The notes under the pieces: generated by a model
Database searches by the model: none
Seen by the model: only the letters and a program-made list of their open reading frames with translations
What the model was told of the DNA's origin: nothing
Source of the DNA: Alkalicoccus luteus
GTDB taxonomy: Bacteria > Bacillota > Bacilli > Bacillales > Salisediminibacteriaceae
Direction: 5' to 3'
Length of the DNA: 36,577 bases
Assembly (NCBI RefSeq): GCF_012034335.1
Contig: NZ_JAATHJ010000034.1
Location: 1-36,577, forward strand
Translations under genes and position numbers: made by a program
In this document: positions 15,625 through 23,874 of the stretch, one piece after another
How the letters are laid out: each line of letters opens with the position of its first letter
Numbering within the stretch: position 1 is the first letter of the stretch

Positions 15625-16338
15625 ATGGAAAGTACTGTTCATAAACATTTAAAACACCAGGCCCTGCTCTGGCTGAAAGATAAAATGACCGATCTCTGCG
15701 CGACAGAAGTGAAGTTTATGGTAAAACGGCGAAAACGGACAGCTGATGCGGTCGGAATTAACATGAAGCGGAAAGAATCACGCATTATTGAAGTAAAAGC
15801 AACAAGAAGTGATTTTCTGCGCGATGATATTCTGCGTGACGAGCTCGGCTATGAAGCTGTTGCAACGTACGCTTACCTCTTAACACCGACAGGGCTGCTT
15901 GCCAAAGAAGAAGTACCGACGCGTTACGGGCTGCTGGAGATTGATGAATACGACAGAATCACCGTCATCAAGCGCCCGACCAAAAACAAGTCTCCGAAGC
16001 TGAAGCTGGAAACTTTGATTAAACGAACCGGCCGGGCCGCGACGAACGCTTTTTTGTTTCAGCAGGAAACGAAGCTTTCACGAGATGAAACGGACGGAGT
16101 TTACCGAAAAGATCCAGTAGCGGTTATGGTGAGAGCAACATGCCCAGACTGTAAAAAACGCCGCCCTTATCTTTTATCGCCGGAAGCAGCACATGTTACC
16201 TGTACTCAGAAATCCTGCGGCAGAACATTTGAATTGAACCGTGCACGCCCCTATCAGACCGCTGCGTATAATGAAGCTTTCATGAAAAAGCTTCATGAGG
16301 CAGCCGAAGCAAATGAGACTGAATCTGCGGATACTTGA
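15625..16338 (+). CDS. MmcB-like restriction-fold nuclease with C-terminal zinc ribbon
   Basis: This 237-residue protein has an N-terminal PD-(D/E)XK-type domain: Asp41 (TADAVGIN), then IIEVKATRSDFLRD with Glu56-Val-Lys58, followed by YAYLLTPTGLL and the YGLLEID strand. This matches MmcB-family DNA-repair proteins, whose homologue in Caulobacter is linked to mismatch or damage responses. The C-terminal part (about 170-205) has two cysteine pairs, C173-x2-C176 and C193-x4-C198, a zinc ribbon that would help DNA binding. AAAGGAG lies 13 bases before the ATG, a slightly long spacing. A terminator follows. Confidence 0.85.
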   Translation: MESTVHKHLKHQALLWLKDKMTDLCATEVKFMVKRRKRTADAVGINMKRKESRIIEVKATRSDFLRDDILRDELGYEAVATYAYLLTPTGLLAKEEVPTRYGLLEIDEYDRITVIKRPTKNKSPKLKLETLIKRTGRAATNAFLFQQETKLSRDETDGVYRKDPVAVMVRATCPDCKKRRPYLLSPEAAHVTCTQKSCGRTFELNRARPYQTAAYNEAFMKKLHEAAEANETESADT

Positions 16339-16357
16339 GCAGGGAAAATACAGCAAA

Positions 16358-16395
16358 GAGAAAACCAGGCTGGTTTCTCCCGCCTGGTTTTCTTT
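16358..16395. terminator. Rho-independent terminator between converging genes
   Basis: gaaaaccaggc (16360-16370) pairs with gcctggttttc (16382-16392), with a T-rich tail on the plus strand and an A-rich flank on the other side. It separates the MmcB-like gene from the hydrolase gene. Confidence 0.85.
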
Positions 16396-16412
16396 CTCTC
16401 ATTCAATCTTAA

Positions 16413-18650
16413 TCAATCCATTAACTGCTCAAAGCCGATATCATCAATAATCATGCGTCCCGGCCCGTCCCCAAACCGAAATTCCAGAGCGATAAGTTCG
16501 TCCGGATCATATCCATCAAACAGGGAAACCGGGACCACATATGTCTGAAAAACCGGTTCGATCGCTTCTTCGTACTTTCCTTCACGAAACTGATCTTCTA
16601 AAAATGGATAGCGGGAATACTGCGTCCAGATCGCGGAGGGAATGTCATAATACGTTTGCAGCGGGACATCCACCGAACCGCCATCTTCAAACAGCAGCCC
16701 GATCTCGAGAGACGGATCTGTAGCCCCCCGCAAATCCCCACCGAGCTCCCTGTCCATCTGAGACATGGAGAACGTGAGCGCATCTTCTGTGCCGCTGAAA
16801 TAACTCTCGCGATACTCTTCCGGAAGCAGGAGCCTGTATGTTCCGCTTTCTCCCCACTCCAATATAACTCCGTCAGCCGCTTTCCGGTTTCCAGCCCTGT
16901 CCTCTGTGGAGGTTTTTGCCCACTCTGTAAACCCTTCAGCTTCTGCTGTCACACCTTCAGGAAACTCACTCCGGTCATTATTGCGGTTAAATGTGACGAG
17001 CGGGTTGTAGCGTCCCGTCTGAAACCGTGACACATAACTTGTTTCCGGAAGCCAGTTGGCACCGTATCGTACGTCCCGAAAAAGAGGCTCATACTGACTC
17101 TGATTGCGAACTGTCGCGTGCAGGAAGGCAGTGATAAATGTTTTGGCGATTGCCCGCTGATCCTCCGGCTCCATCATCTGTTTTCTGCTTAAAAACATGC
17201 CGCCCGGAAGACGCATGTCGGCCCTCCCCCACGCTGTATTAAACTGGCTGTGATTCGCATCCGCGATATAAACAGCTGCTTTCCACTCATTTCCTTCTAC
17301 CGTTGTCCGCCCATACTGCCTGTCACCCCGGAAATTATGCACATCACCGTCACGAGCACCGTGAAGCGTTAAGTAGTTCACCCCGGAAGGAGCTGCCCTG
17401 TCGTCATCAACTGTCTGGTCTGTAGGCGCAAGTCCGACGACAGATGTTACGGGCAGGTCTTCCATACCTGAAAGTGAGAAGTCCCCTTCAAAGAACCGTT
17501 CATAATCCGGTACCATTGCCGCAGCCTGGCCGCCTCTTGAGTGACCAATCAACGTCGTCTGCTCCATGTTCAGCATGCCGGAGAGGACGTGGTCTTCGTC
17601 ACGAACCAGCCTGTTCAGCTCAAGCATATGCTGCATAAACAGCCAGGCGCGCAGCCGCATATTCTCATCCGGGATACCCGTCCAGTTGGAAAAATTAACA
17701 AAGTTCTGATCGATGGAAACGGCGGCGTAGCCCTGGCTCGCCAAGTGCTCCCCTAAATAGGTGTAGCCCTCATCAGAAAAGTTTTCCATCCGGTGATTTC
17801 CGTGCGCAATTAACACCAGCGGAAACGGTCCTTCTCCTTCCGGAAGCCACATCTCTCCGTTTAAAGGAAACGCAGTTTCATCGAAGCCCCAGAAACGGCT
17901 TCTCCATCCCGGCCATTCACCATCGTCCACGTACCTGGAAGCATCGACCGCACTCGTTACAAAGTCCATCTCATCATTAAACTGATCCCGGTGACGGTCG
18001 CCGCCGCTCCCATAAAAAAGCTGTACGGTGTTATAGGGACCAGGTTCTCCCGGATGTTCTAATGCAAGCGGAGTGATGTACTGATTCCCATCAAACGTAT
18101 TATCGGATGAATGATGATCAATTGTAGGATGAAATAATAAGAGAAAAAGAAACCAGCTGAGCGGTACTAGTGAGAGCAGTACTTTTTTCTTTCGAGAGGA
18201 AGCCCCGCTCCAGATTTGAAACAAAAAACCGAGTAAATAGGCAGTCAGGATATAAACGCCTGTCATAATAGCTGTAAAAGCTGTGCCGAGACTCGCTTCA
18301 TCCTGTATGTAATAAACGAGGGCTGCGGTAAACACTGACGCGCTTAACAACACTCTCGGCAGTGGAACGTATAATAGTGAAAGAACGGGTGCCAGCACCG
18401 CTGATGTCAGTGCACAGGCTGCTATCGCGGCCAGTGTAAAGGCCGGAACATCAAACCAGACGCCAATACCGGTAGGTGTTGAAAGTGCTCCGATCAGACC
18501 GGCAGCGGCAGCTGCTACAAACATTGCAGCAACCGCCCCTTCAAGCCCTTTATCCCATTCAGCTGTCCGCCGGATGCGGATAAGGAACCAGGCCAGGGAA
18601 CTTCTCACCCTCCCCGCCCTAAAGCTGTTCGTTGTATCAGACTGCGACAT
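16413..18650 (-). CDS. Membrane-anchored alpha/beta hydrolase
   Basis: This 745-residue protein has two parts. Residues about 36-175 hold five hydrophobic helices. From about 260 an alpha/beta hydrolase domain follows: LVLIAHGNHRMEN (oxyanion region), nucleophile Ser371 in LIGHSRGGQAA, acid candidates Asp434/Asp436 (GARDGDV) and His467 (ADANHSQF). Residues 540-745 form a beta-rich acidic tail. The hydrolase part resembles PET-hydrolase/chlorophyllase-like esterases. An odd number of helices would place the hydrolase outside the membrane if the N-terminus is inside. GGAGG precedes the ATG. It starts 20 bases after msrA and is co-transcribed with it. The substrate is unknown. Confidence 0.85.
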   Translation of the reverse strand: MSQSDTTNSFRAGRVRSSLAWFLIRIRRTAEWDKGLEGAVAAMFVAAAAAGLIGALSTPTGIGVWFDVPAFTLAAIAACALTSAVLAPVLSLLYVPLPRVLLSASVFTAALVYYIQDEASLGTAFTAIMTGVYILTAYLLGFLFQIWSGASSRKKKVLLSLVPLSWFLFLLLFHPTIDHHSSDNTFDGNQYITPLALEHPGEPGPYNTVQLFYGSGGDRHRDQFNDEMDFVTSAVDASRYVDDGEWPGWRSRFWGFDETAFPLNGEMWLPEGEGPFPLVLIAHGNHRMENFSDEGYTYLGEHLASQGYAAVSIDQNFVNFSNWTGIPDENMRLRAWLFMQHMLELNRLVRDEDHVLSGMLNMEQTTLIGHSRGGQAAAMVPDYERFFEGDFSLSGMEDLPVTSVVGLAPTDQTVDDDRAAPSGVNYLTLHGARDGDVHNFRGDRQYGRTTVEGNEWKAAVYIADANHSQFNTAWGRADMRLPGGMFLSRKQMMEPEDQRAIAKTFITAFLHATVRNQSQYEPLFRDVRYGANWLPETSYVSRFQTGRYNPLVTFNRNNDRSEFPEGVTAEAEGFTEWAKTSTEDRAGNRKAADGVILEWGESGTYRLLLPEEYRESYFSGTEDALTFSMSQMDRELGGDLRGATDPSLEIGLLFEDGGSVDVPLQTYYDIPSAIWTQYSRYPFLEDQFREGKYEEAIEPVFQTYVVPVSLFDGYDPDELIALEFRFGDGPGRMIIDDIGFEQLMD

Positions 18651-18670
18651 GAGCTATTCCTCCAGAAAAA

Positions 18671-19264
18671 CTACCATTTTATCGAAGCGGCCAGCTCCGC
18701 TCCTGATGCATCCCCGGCAAGCTGCTGCTGCATTTCTTCAGAAGACATCTCACCGGCTGCACATGCATTCAGCTTGGCTGCCGCTGTCGACCGGTACCAG
18801 CTGGCTCCATATGCAGCCGAGAGCGCATTAACCGCACGAGGAAATCGGCGCAGTATATATTTCTGATGATACGCCTCTGCTTCTGTAAATCGTTCGAGAG
18901 GCGCCAGTTCTGTATCCACGTGACGATTCGAAGCGTGAAATTCGTGCAGCATGCGCTCGGCTTCCTGGCGCTGCTCTTCTGTTGTATACAATAAAATCGA
19001 CATATACTGTCTTCCGCCGTATCCGTGATTTTTGCCGGAATGCTGGCCCCAAAACTCTTCCAGCAATGTACGCGTGGATATAAGTTCACTGTCGTACGTA
19101 ATCTCAATTGTTTCACTGTGCGTTCCCATATCCCGGTATACTGGGTAAGGTTCATTTCCGCCTGCATACCCGCAGCGAATAGATGTAATACCATGTAAAC
19201 GACCGAACCGGCCGTCGGGTCCCCAGAATCATCCGAGTCCCAGCACTATTTTTTCCTCTGTCAT
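18671..19264 (-). CDS. msrA: Peptide-methionine (S)-S-oxide reductase, candidate selenoprotein (in-frame TGA at catalytic position)
   Basis: MsrA reduces methionine-S-sulfoxide in proteins and free Met. From ATG 19264, with a GGAGG site 8 bases upstream, the frame reads MTEEKIVLGLG, TGA, FWGPDGRFGR and continues open to 18671. The single TGA (plus strand 19229-19231) is exactly at the catalytic Cys of the GCFWG motif, codon 12. The rest is well kept: CGYAGG, the conserved His/Glu region (MGTHSETIEI), HSGKNHG and GGRQYMS, and a late Cys (KLNACAAG) that could resolve the intermediate. Total length is 197 residues, normal for the family. Sec-containing MsrA proteins are known in other bacteria. 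A hairpin follows the TGA. Otherwise it is a pseudogene; calling only the frame from an internal ATG at 19129 would lose the active site. Confidence 0.82.
19201..19221 (-). promoter_or_regulatory. Candidate bacterial SECIS hairpin inside msrA
   Basis: On the minus strand, 7 bases after the TGA, GACCCGA pairs with TCGGTC (six pairs, one bulged C) around an 8-base loop CGGCCGGT with G at its second position. Bacterial SECIS elements lie directly downstream of the UGA, with a short upper stem and a G in the first two loop bases. The loop starts 14-15 bases after the UGA, at the near limit of that range. Confidence 0.4.
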
Positions 19265-19337
19265 TGCATGTGCCTCCAGTCTGCGCGTGAAGTCAATTTA
19301 TTTTACCATTTTCTGATCTGTTCTGAAAGAAACAGCA

Positions 19338-19377
19338 AAAAGCACTGACCGGAGCGTTTCACTCCAGTCAGCGCTTT
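19338..19377 (-). terminator. Rho-independent terminator of the solute-binding protein gene
   Basis: aaagcactgaccggag pairs imperfectly with ctccagtcagcgcttt, and on the minus strand a T-run follows. It separates the solute-binding protein gene from msrA. Confidence 0.82.
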
Positions 19378-19427
19378 GTGAGTTCGTCAGCTTGATCTGT
19401 TACCGGTTTATCTGAAAGCTCATCGGA

Positions 19428-21080
19428 TTACTGTTCGATTTCCACATCTCTCAGCTGATAAAGTCCAGAACCGTCAGCCCAGAACCCGCTTACCTCGTCT
19501 CGGTAGCCCATGATGTGATCCGGGTGATAAAGGAAAGAAGACGGCGCCATTTCATTCAAGTATTCAACGGCTTCCACGTACAGATCTTCACGTGTCTGTT
19601 CATCTGTCTCTTCCCGCGCATCTGCAATCAGGGCATCAAACTCCGGATCATCAAAGAAGAAGCGGTTTCCTTCTCCTACAGAGTCAGAATGGAAGAGCTC
19701 ATGCAGCGGGTAATCCGCATCCATCGTCGGCAAGCTGAGACCGAGAATAAACATGTCGTGTTCGCCTTCAGCTGTAGCATCCAAATATGCACCCCACTCG
19801 AGAACCTCGATGGAAACATCTACACCGATCATCGACAAATCCGCCTGAATCAGCTCAGCAATATCCATCCGCTCCTGGCTGTCGTTCGTCCACAGCGTTG
19901 TTTCAAATCCGTCTTCATAGCCTGCATCAGCCAAAATCTGCTGAGCCTGCTCCGGATCATATTCATTCGCTTCTACATCATCCGAAAAGCCAAACTGCGT
20001 TTCGTTAATCGGTCCGACAGCGGGTGTGCCATTGCCTTCAAGGACCCCTTCAAGCATGTTGTCCTTGTTAACAGCCATATCAAGCGCACGCCTTACGTCC
20101 GGATCATTGAACGGCTCAACGTCTGCATTGAAGCCCATGTACGTAATACTTGCTGCTTCTGTCTGGAAAATATTCACTCCGTCTGTTCCTTCTACACGGG
20201 ACATGTCGCTCGGTGTAACAGGATCAATAATATGGGCAGAACCGGTTTCCAGTTCACCTAGCCGTGTCAGATCTTCTGAAACAACCCGGAATGTGGCAGA
20301 ATCAACATTTACACGTCCATCCCAATAGTCTTCGTTTGCATCAAGAACAACCTGGTTGCCGGGATCCCAGTCATTTAACGTAAACATTCCGCTTCCAGCA
20401 GGCTCTTCGTTTACGATGTCGCCCGGCTGCCCTTCATCTTCCATGTTCTCATAGTCAGCATCAATCAACGCAGGAGAAACCATGCTGGATGGATACGTCG
20501 ACAAGTGTGCCGGAAGAGCAGAGAATGGCATTTCTGTATGCAGGCGAATCGTGTAATCATCAACGACCTCAATTTCTTCAATGACTTCAAACAAACCTGC
20601 GCGTGGAGATCCTACGTCCGGATCGAGAAGTCGTTCGAGGTTTTGCTGCACTACTTCTGCATTGAACTCTTCTCCGTCCGTGAATGTCACATCATCACGG
20701 AGCTGAAATTCCCAGACATCTTCTTCCACATCTTCCCAGCTTTCAGCAAGGTGGGGCTGAATTTCAAAGTTCTCGTCTGACTTTGTCAGTGTCTCGAAAA
20801 TATTAATCTGCACATTTCCGGACGGGACGTCACTTGTCGTGTGCGGATCCAGAGACGTAATGTCAGAAAGGGTCGCAATGATTAAATCGTTTCCTTCCTC
20901 CAGCTCTTCTACTTCTCCATCACCCTCATTGTTATCGGCCGCTTCTTCAGTCACGTTGTTATTATCTTCAGGCGGCGCTCCTTCGTTTCCAGCTCCGTCA
21001 TTATCCGGCTCGCTAGCGCATGCTGCAAGCATCACGACAGAAGCAAGCATACCTGACTTAACATATGTACTTTTCTTCAA
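19428..21080 (-). CDS. Peptide/nickel-type ABC transporter solute-binding lipoprotein (SBP_bac_5)
   Basis: This 550-residue extracellular lipoprotein binds oligopeptides or similar ligands and delivers them to an ABC importer. The signal peptide has basic residues then a lipobox, LAAC with Cys21. Next comes an acidic, Asn/Glu/Asp-rich linker (about 22-62), then the family 5 fold with TSLDPHTT, FETLTK, LAESWE and WEFQLRDDVTFTDG. The start is TTG 21080 behind AGGGGG; the next ATG would cut off the basic signal residues. The whole mature protein is strongly acidic, as in haloalkaliphiles. No permease or ATPase genes are adjacent, so it is an orphan subunit here. Confidence 0.95.
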   Translation of the reverse strand: MKKSTYVKSGMLASVVMLAACASEPDNDGAGNEGAPPEDNNNVTEEAADNNEGDGEVEELEEGNDLIIATLSDITSLDPHTTSDVPSGNVQINIFETLTKSDENFEIQPHLAESWEDVEEDVWEFQLRDDVTFTDGEEFNAEVVQQNLERLLDPDVGSPRAGLFEVIEEIEVVDDYTIRLHTEMPFSALPAHLSTYPSSMVSPALIDADYENMEDEGQPGDIVNEEPAGSGMFTLNDWDPGNQVVLDANEDYWDGRVNVDSATFRVVSEDLTRLGELETGSAHIIDPVTPSDMSRVEGTDGVNIFQTEAASITYMGFNADVEPFNDPDVRRALDMAVNKDNMLEGVLEGNGTPAVGPINETQFGFSDDVEANEYDPEQAQQILADAGYEDGFETTLWTNDSQERMDIAELIQADLSMIGVDVSIEVLEWGAYLDATAEGEHDMFILGLSLPTMDADYPLHELFHSDSVGEGNRFFFDDPEFDALIADAREETDEQTREDLYVEAVEYLNEMAPSSFLYHPDHIMGYRDEVSGFWADGSGLYQLRDVEIEQ

Positions 21081-21309
21081 TGATCCTTCCCCCTAGAAAA
21101 TATTAGTTAGCAGTCCGAAAAACTACTGTGATGACTAATGTACTAAATTTGTCGAACGATGTAAAGATTGTTTTTTGAAAATTATATTTATTCCCTTCAT
21201 TTACTCAATACAAAATTATCTTTCAATGACACCTCAACCCCTGTTCCTATGGGATTCGTGTTGTCATAATATGGGAACAATTATGTCCCGACATTTTTCT
21301 TCAATGTAA

Positions 21310-21329
21310 AATTATATATCTATATAATT
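21310..21329 (+). promoter_or_regulatory. AT-rich palindrome upstream of the DUF3900 gene
   Basis: AATTATATA and TATATAATT form perfect 9-base arms around TC. A TATAAT lies inside the right arm (21323-21328), so a bound protein would cover a possible -10. The palindrome is 50 bases before the DUF3900 start. The rest of 21081-21378 shows no other clear feature. Confidence 0.45.
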
Positions 21330-21378
21330 ATGCTACACTTAGCGTAATACTATTGACGCCAGTGATGGAGGGTTAAAA

Positions 21379-22443
21379 ATGGATATGAACGTCCAATATT
21401 TATCATTTTTTACGGTTCAGTCAGGTGAAGGAAGCACACGGCAGGCGCGGCACGAACAGACGGTTTCTGGCTCCGAATATGCCGGCAGTGCGCTTGAATC
21501 ATTTCTGCACGAAGAATTCCGAAAAATGCTGAAACGAAAGGCCGACCGGCATCCTACAAGTCATAAGTCAGCTACTAAAGTTGGCCAGTTCATTGTAGAA
21601 GAAGGCTATGAGCTCGGTTCCAATCCAAATTACGCCATGCTGGAAAATTTACGTCAGGCAGCGACTGCTGAAGCACTTGAACAAGCAGCTGTTCGTCTGG
21701 CAGATGCTTATGCAGGCACGAATTCAGCCAGAGGCGGCGTATTGATGCTCGTGCAGCTAACCGTTACAGAGTGGTCCTCACAGCCGTTTGTTCTCGCTGC
21801 CAAATGTGATTTTGAGGATCATATCGTCACAGTAGGTTCCTCTGAAGGAGAATTGCTGAGACAAGTGAATCGAGCCATCTCTACAAAAGGAATGAAAGCC
21901 GTTCAGTTTCCGCATATGCCGCAGGAAGGAATGATTGAACCGTGGGAAGTGAAAATTCATCAAGCTTCTCACGCCAGCTACTTCGAAGACTTTCTGCCGT
22001 ATGTCGGGTATCCGGAAACGAAACGGGAAGCAGCTGCAGTGGAAGTCGTTGAAAGTGCAAGAGAAGCGGTCTTAAGCGGATTTGAAGAGGATAGTGAAGA
22101 GAGAATTGCTGAGGAGGAAGTGCTGGAAGCATGGGCCAACACGGAAGAACGTACGCTTCAAAACCGTTGGGATGAGGAGCAGGTGAAAGAAGTCAGCAGG
22201 CCTATTCTCGATCGAAATCCAGAGGTTAAGCTGAAGCTGAAACTCGATCATATGAAAATCGAAGGCCTGCTCGAAGATTTCGGTGACCGGCTTCATATCG
22301 CCAGAAAAGATGACCGCTACGTGATTGTACTTGAAGGAGAAGCTTTCTCATTTGATAAAGAAGCATCTCCAGTAGAATTTTTACAGCCGGATGACATGTC
22401 TGCTGTATTTGAACGTATCTTGTCGAAAACCACAAACAGCTGA
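21379..22443 (+). CDS. DUF3900 family protein
   Basis: This 354-residue soluble protein has no signal peptide. It starts at ATG 21379 after GGAGG. The N-terminal block (YLSFFTVQ, then FLHEEFRKMLKRKADRHP), the central VLAAKCDFEDHIVTV and the KIHQASHASYFEDFLPYVGY motif match my memory of the Bacillus DUF3900 family, which has no known function. The overall plan (long helical N-terminal half, conserved central motif) is a little like nucleoid-associated NdpA proteins, but that is weak. It is monocistronic, with an inverted-repeat hairpin after the stop. Confidence 0.8.
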   Translation: MDMNVQYLSFFTVQSGEGSTRQARHEQTVSGSEYAGSALESFLHEEFRKMLKRKADRHPTSHKSATKVGQFIVEEGYELGSNPNYAMLENLRQAATAEALEQAAVRLADAYAGTNSARGGVLMLVQLTVTEWSSQPFVLAAKCDFEDHIVTVGSSEGELLRQVNRAISTKGMKAVQFPHMPQEGMIEPWEVKIHQASHASYFEDFLPYVGYPETKREAAAVEVVESAREAVLSGFEEDSEERIAEEEVLEAWANTEERTLQNRWDEEQVKEVSRPILDRNPEVKLKLKLDHMKIEGLLEDFGDRLHIARKDDRYVIVLEGEAFSFDKEASPVEFLQPDDMSAVFERILSKTTNS

Positions 22444-22454
22444 ATGATCGCAAA

Positions 22455-22487
22455 CGAGCCGCCACAGAATGCTTCTCTGGCGGCTCG
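22455..22487 (+). terminator. Hairpin after the DUF3900 gene, first copy
   Basis: cgagccgcc (22455-22463) pairs with ggcggctcg (22479-22487) with a further agaa/ttct inner stem and one mismatched step. There is no T-run after it. An almost identical hairpin lies at 23003-23035. Confidence 0.6.
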
Positions 22488-22490
22488 CCA

Positions 22491-22999
22491 GGCTGTTGAC
22501 AAAGTCAATCAGCTTATATGAGTTTTCGGTTGATTGTATTTCCCCTCTGTTTACCGAGCCTGCCGTGGGCTTGCCTTCAGCTATTTCTCAGGGTAAACCC
22601 CTGAGAAAGGATCTTCAGGCTGCGCGGCTTCCACGGGCACGCCGGACACGAAGGGAAAATGGATTTGTTTGATAGAGAAAAAACGTCCCGATCGCTGACG
22701 CTGCGGCTTTTTTTGTGGATACGTTGACGTACATCCCTATTCGACATCGAAGCGTTGCCTAACGAAAGGTTCCATCCATATGGAACAAGCTCGTATGAAG
22801 CCTCACCAGGCGTTTCAACCGGACTGCCAGCTGCCAAATCGGAGGACCTCGACTCCAGGAGGATCAGAACGAGGCGAAGATCCAGCGCTTCTGACGAAAG
22901 GAAGAAGCGGTTAGCTGAGGCCGTTCCCTCCGGAAAGCGAGTGTCCGCAGCTGCAGGCAGATGCAAGGTTATTCACCTGAAATGACTTTATCAACACTC
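22491..22999. repeat. MITE-like repeat element with terminal inverted repeats
   Basis: The element starts with tgttgacaaagtcaatcag (22494-22512) and ends with its near complement, tgactttatcaaca (22983-22996), giving inverted ends of about 17-20 bases. Inside lies a perfect hairpin tttctcaggg / ccctgagaaa near 22584-22609. Open frames in both directions have no ribosome binding sites. This non-coding insert sits between two nearly identical hairpins (22455-22487 and 23003-23035). The ends recall terminal sequences of some Bacillus insertion sequences, but I cannot assign a family. Confidence 0.6.
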
Positions 23000-23002
23000 T
23001 GA

Positions 23003-23035
23003 CGAGCCGCCAGAGAATGCTTCTCTGGCGGCTCG
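23003..23035. terminator. Hairpin, second copy, between DUF3900 and yebE
   Basis: A perfect 15-bp stem (cgagccgccagagaa with ttctctggcggctcg) around a tgc loop. It differs from the hairpin at 22455-22487 at one base. It lies downstream of the YebE gene (minus strand stop at 23079) and could terminate it, though no T-run follows. Confidence 0.6.
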
Positions 23036-23078
23036 CTGATTGCAGGTAAACACTTTTCACTAGTTCTCCTGCTCTAGG

Positions 23079-23636
23079 TTATGCTGACTTTTTAGCTGCG
23101 CGCTTTTTATTGAACAATTCCCGGCGTCGGCGCATGCCTTTCGTAATATACCCGCCTTTAAAGCTTCGAGGTTCATAGGAAGCGACAAAGGCCCGCTCTT
23201 CAAACGTTTCAATAATGCGGTAAAATTCCTTTTCTCTGTCTCTGCGCGCCGTACAGAAAAGCATGTATCGCTCTGTTTCAATCCCTTGAACCGAAGAGGT
23301 GGATACACTGAATCCTACTTCTCTGAGCCGGGCAACGAGCTCATCATTTGGCTGAGGGATGTTTGCTTCAATGGTCACATAGCCGATCGCAAGCTTTTCT
23401 TCTACCATAGCGCCTATATACAGCCCGGCGCCGAAGCCGAGTGCATAGGCCGCCATATTGTAGTAATTGGATAGATCACTTAGTACAATACCGATAGCAA
23501 CAACATATATAACACCTTCAAGCACGCCGAGACCGGCTGCCTTACCTTTTTGAGACTTGACCATCATGATCGTGCGCAGCGTTAAAATCGGAACAAATAA
23601 AAGCTGGGCACAAAAAATAATAAGTGCTTCTAACAC
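23079..23636 (-). CDS. UPF0316/DUF2179 membrane protein, YebE-like
   Basis: This 185-residue protein has three N-terminal membrane helices (about 4-22, 34-56, 60-80) and a cytoplasmic DUF2179-type domain with [20 protein letters not shown], then a basic tail rich in Arg and Lys. The function of this family is not known. The start is GTG 23636, supported by AAGGGGAG 9 bases upstream. The neighbours give no clue. The upstream region 23637-23830 has no other gene. Confidence 0.9.
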   Translation of the reverse strand: MLEALIIFCAQLLFVPILTLRTIMMVKSQKGKAAGLGVLEGVIYVVAIGIVLSDLSNYYNMAAYALGFGAGLYIGAMVEEKLAIGYVTIEANIPQPNDELVARLREVGFSVSTSSVQGIETERYMLFCTARRDREKEFYRIIETFEERAFVASYEPRSFKGGYITKGMRRRRELFNKKRAAKKSA

Positions 23637-23832
23637 TGGAGATCGCTCCCCTTTCTCTCTCTTATAATCTAATTCTGCTTTAGTTTAGCAGGGAATTATA
23701 AAAAGGAAAGAAAATTCATTCGACAATTTACGACAAGCATGTTGAAGCAGTATCAGCTGTCAGGCTGAACCAAGTATAAACGAGTTCCGAACTTACAGAA
23801 TCAAGTCTCCATAAGCAGGCAGCGGTCAGCAG

Positions 23833-23862
23833 AAAAGGCTCTCCTATGCAGGAGAGCCTTCC
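23833..23862 (-). terminator. Rho-independent terminator of trhO
   Basis: aaggctctcc (23835-23844) pairs with ggagagcctt (23851-23860), 6-base loop; a T-rich stretch follows on the minus strand. It is just downstream of the trhO stop codon. Confidence 0.8.
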
Positions 23863-23874
23863 TGTTCCAGCAGC

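Noticed and set aside
18671-19129. MsrA starting at the internal ATG 19129 as a short normal gene
   Set aside because: It lacks the active-site motif and has no ribosome binding site. The upstream frame matches MsrA right up to a good start codon.
22577-22966. 129-codon frame on the minus strand inside the repeat element
   Set aside because: There is no ribosome binding site, the opposite strand is open too, and the region has terminal inverted repeats and hairpins, so it is probably non-coding.
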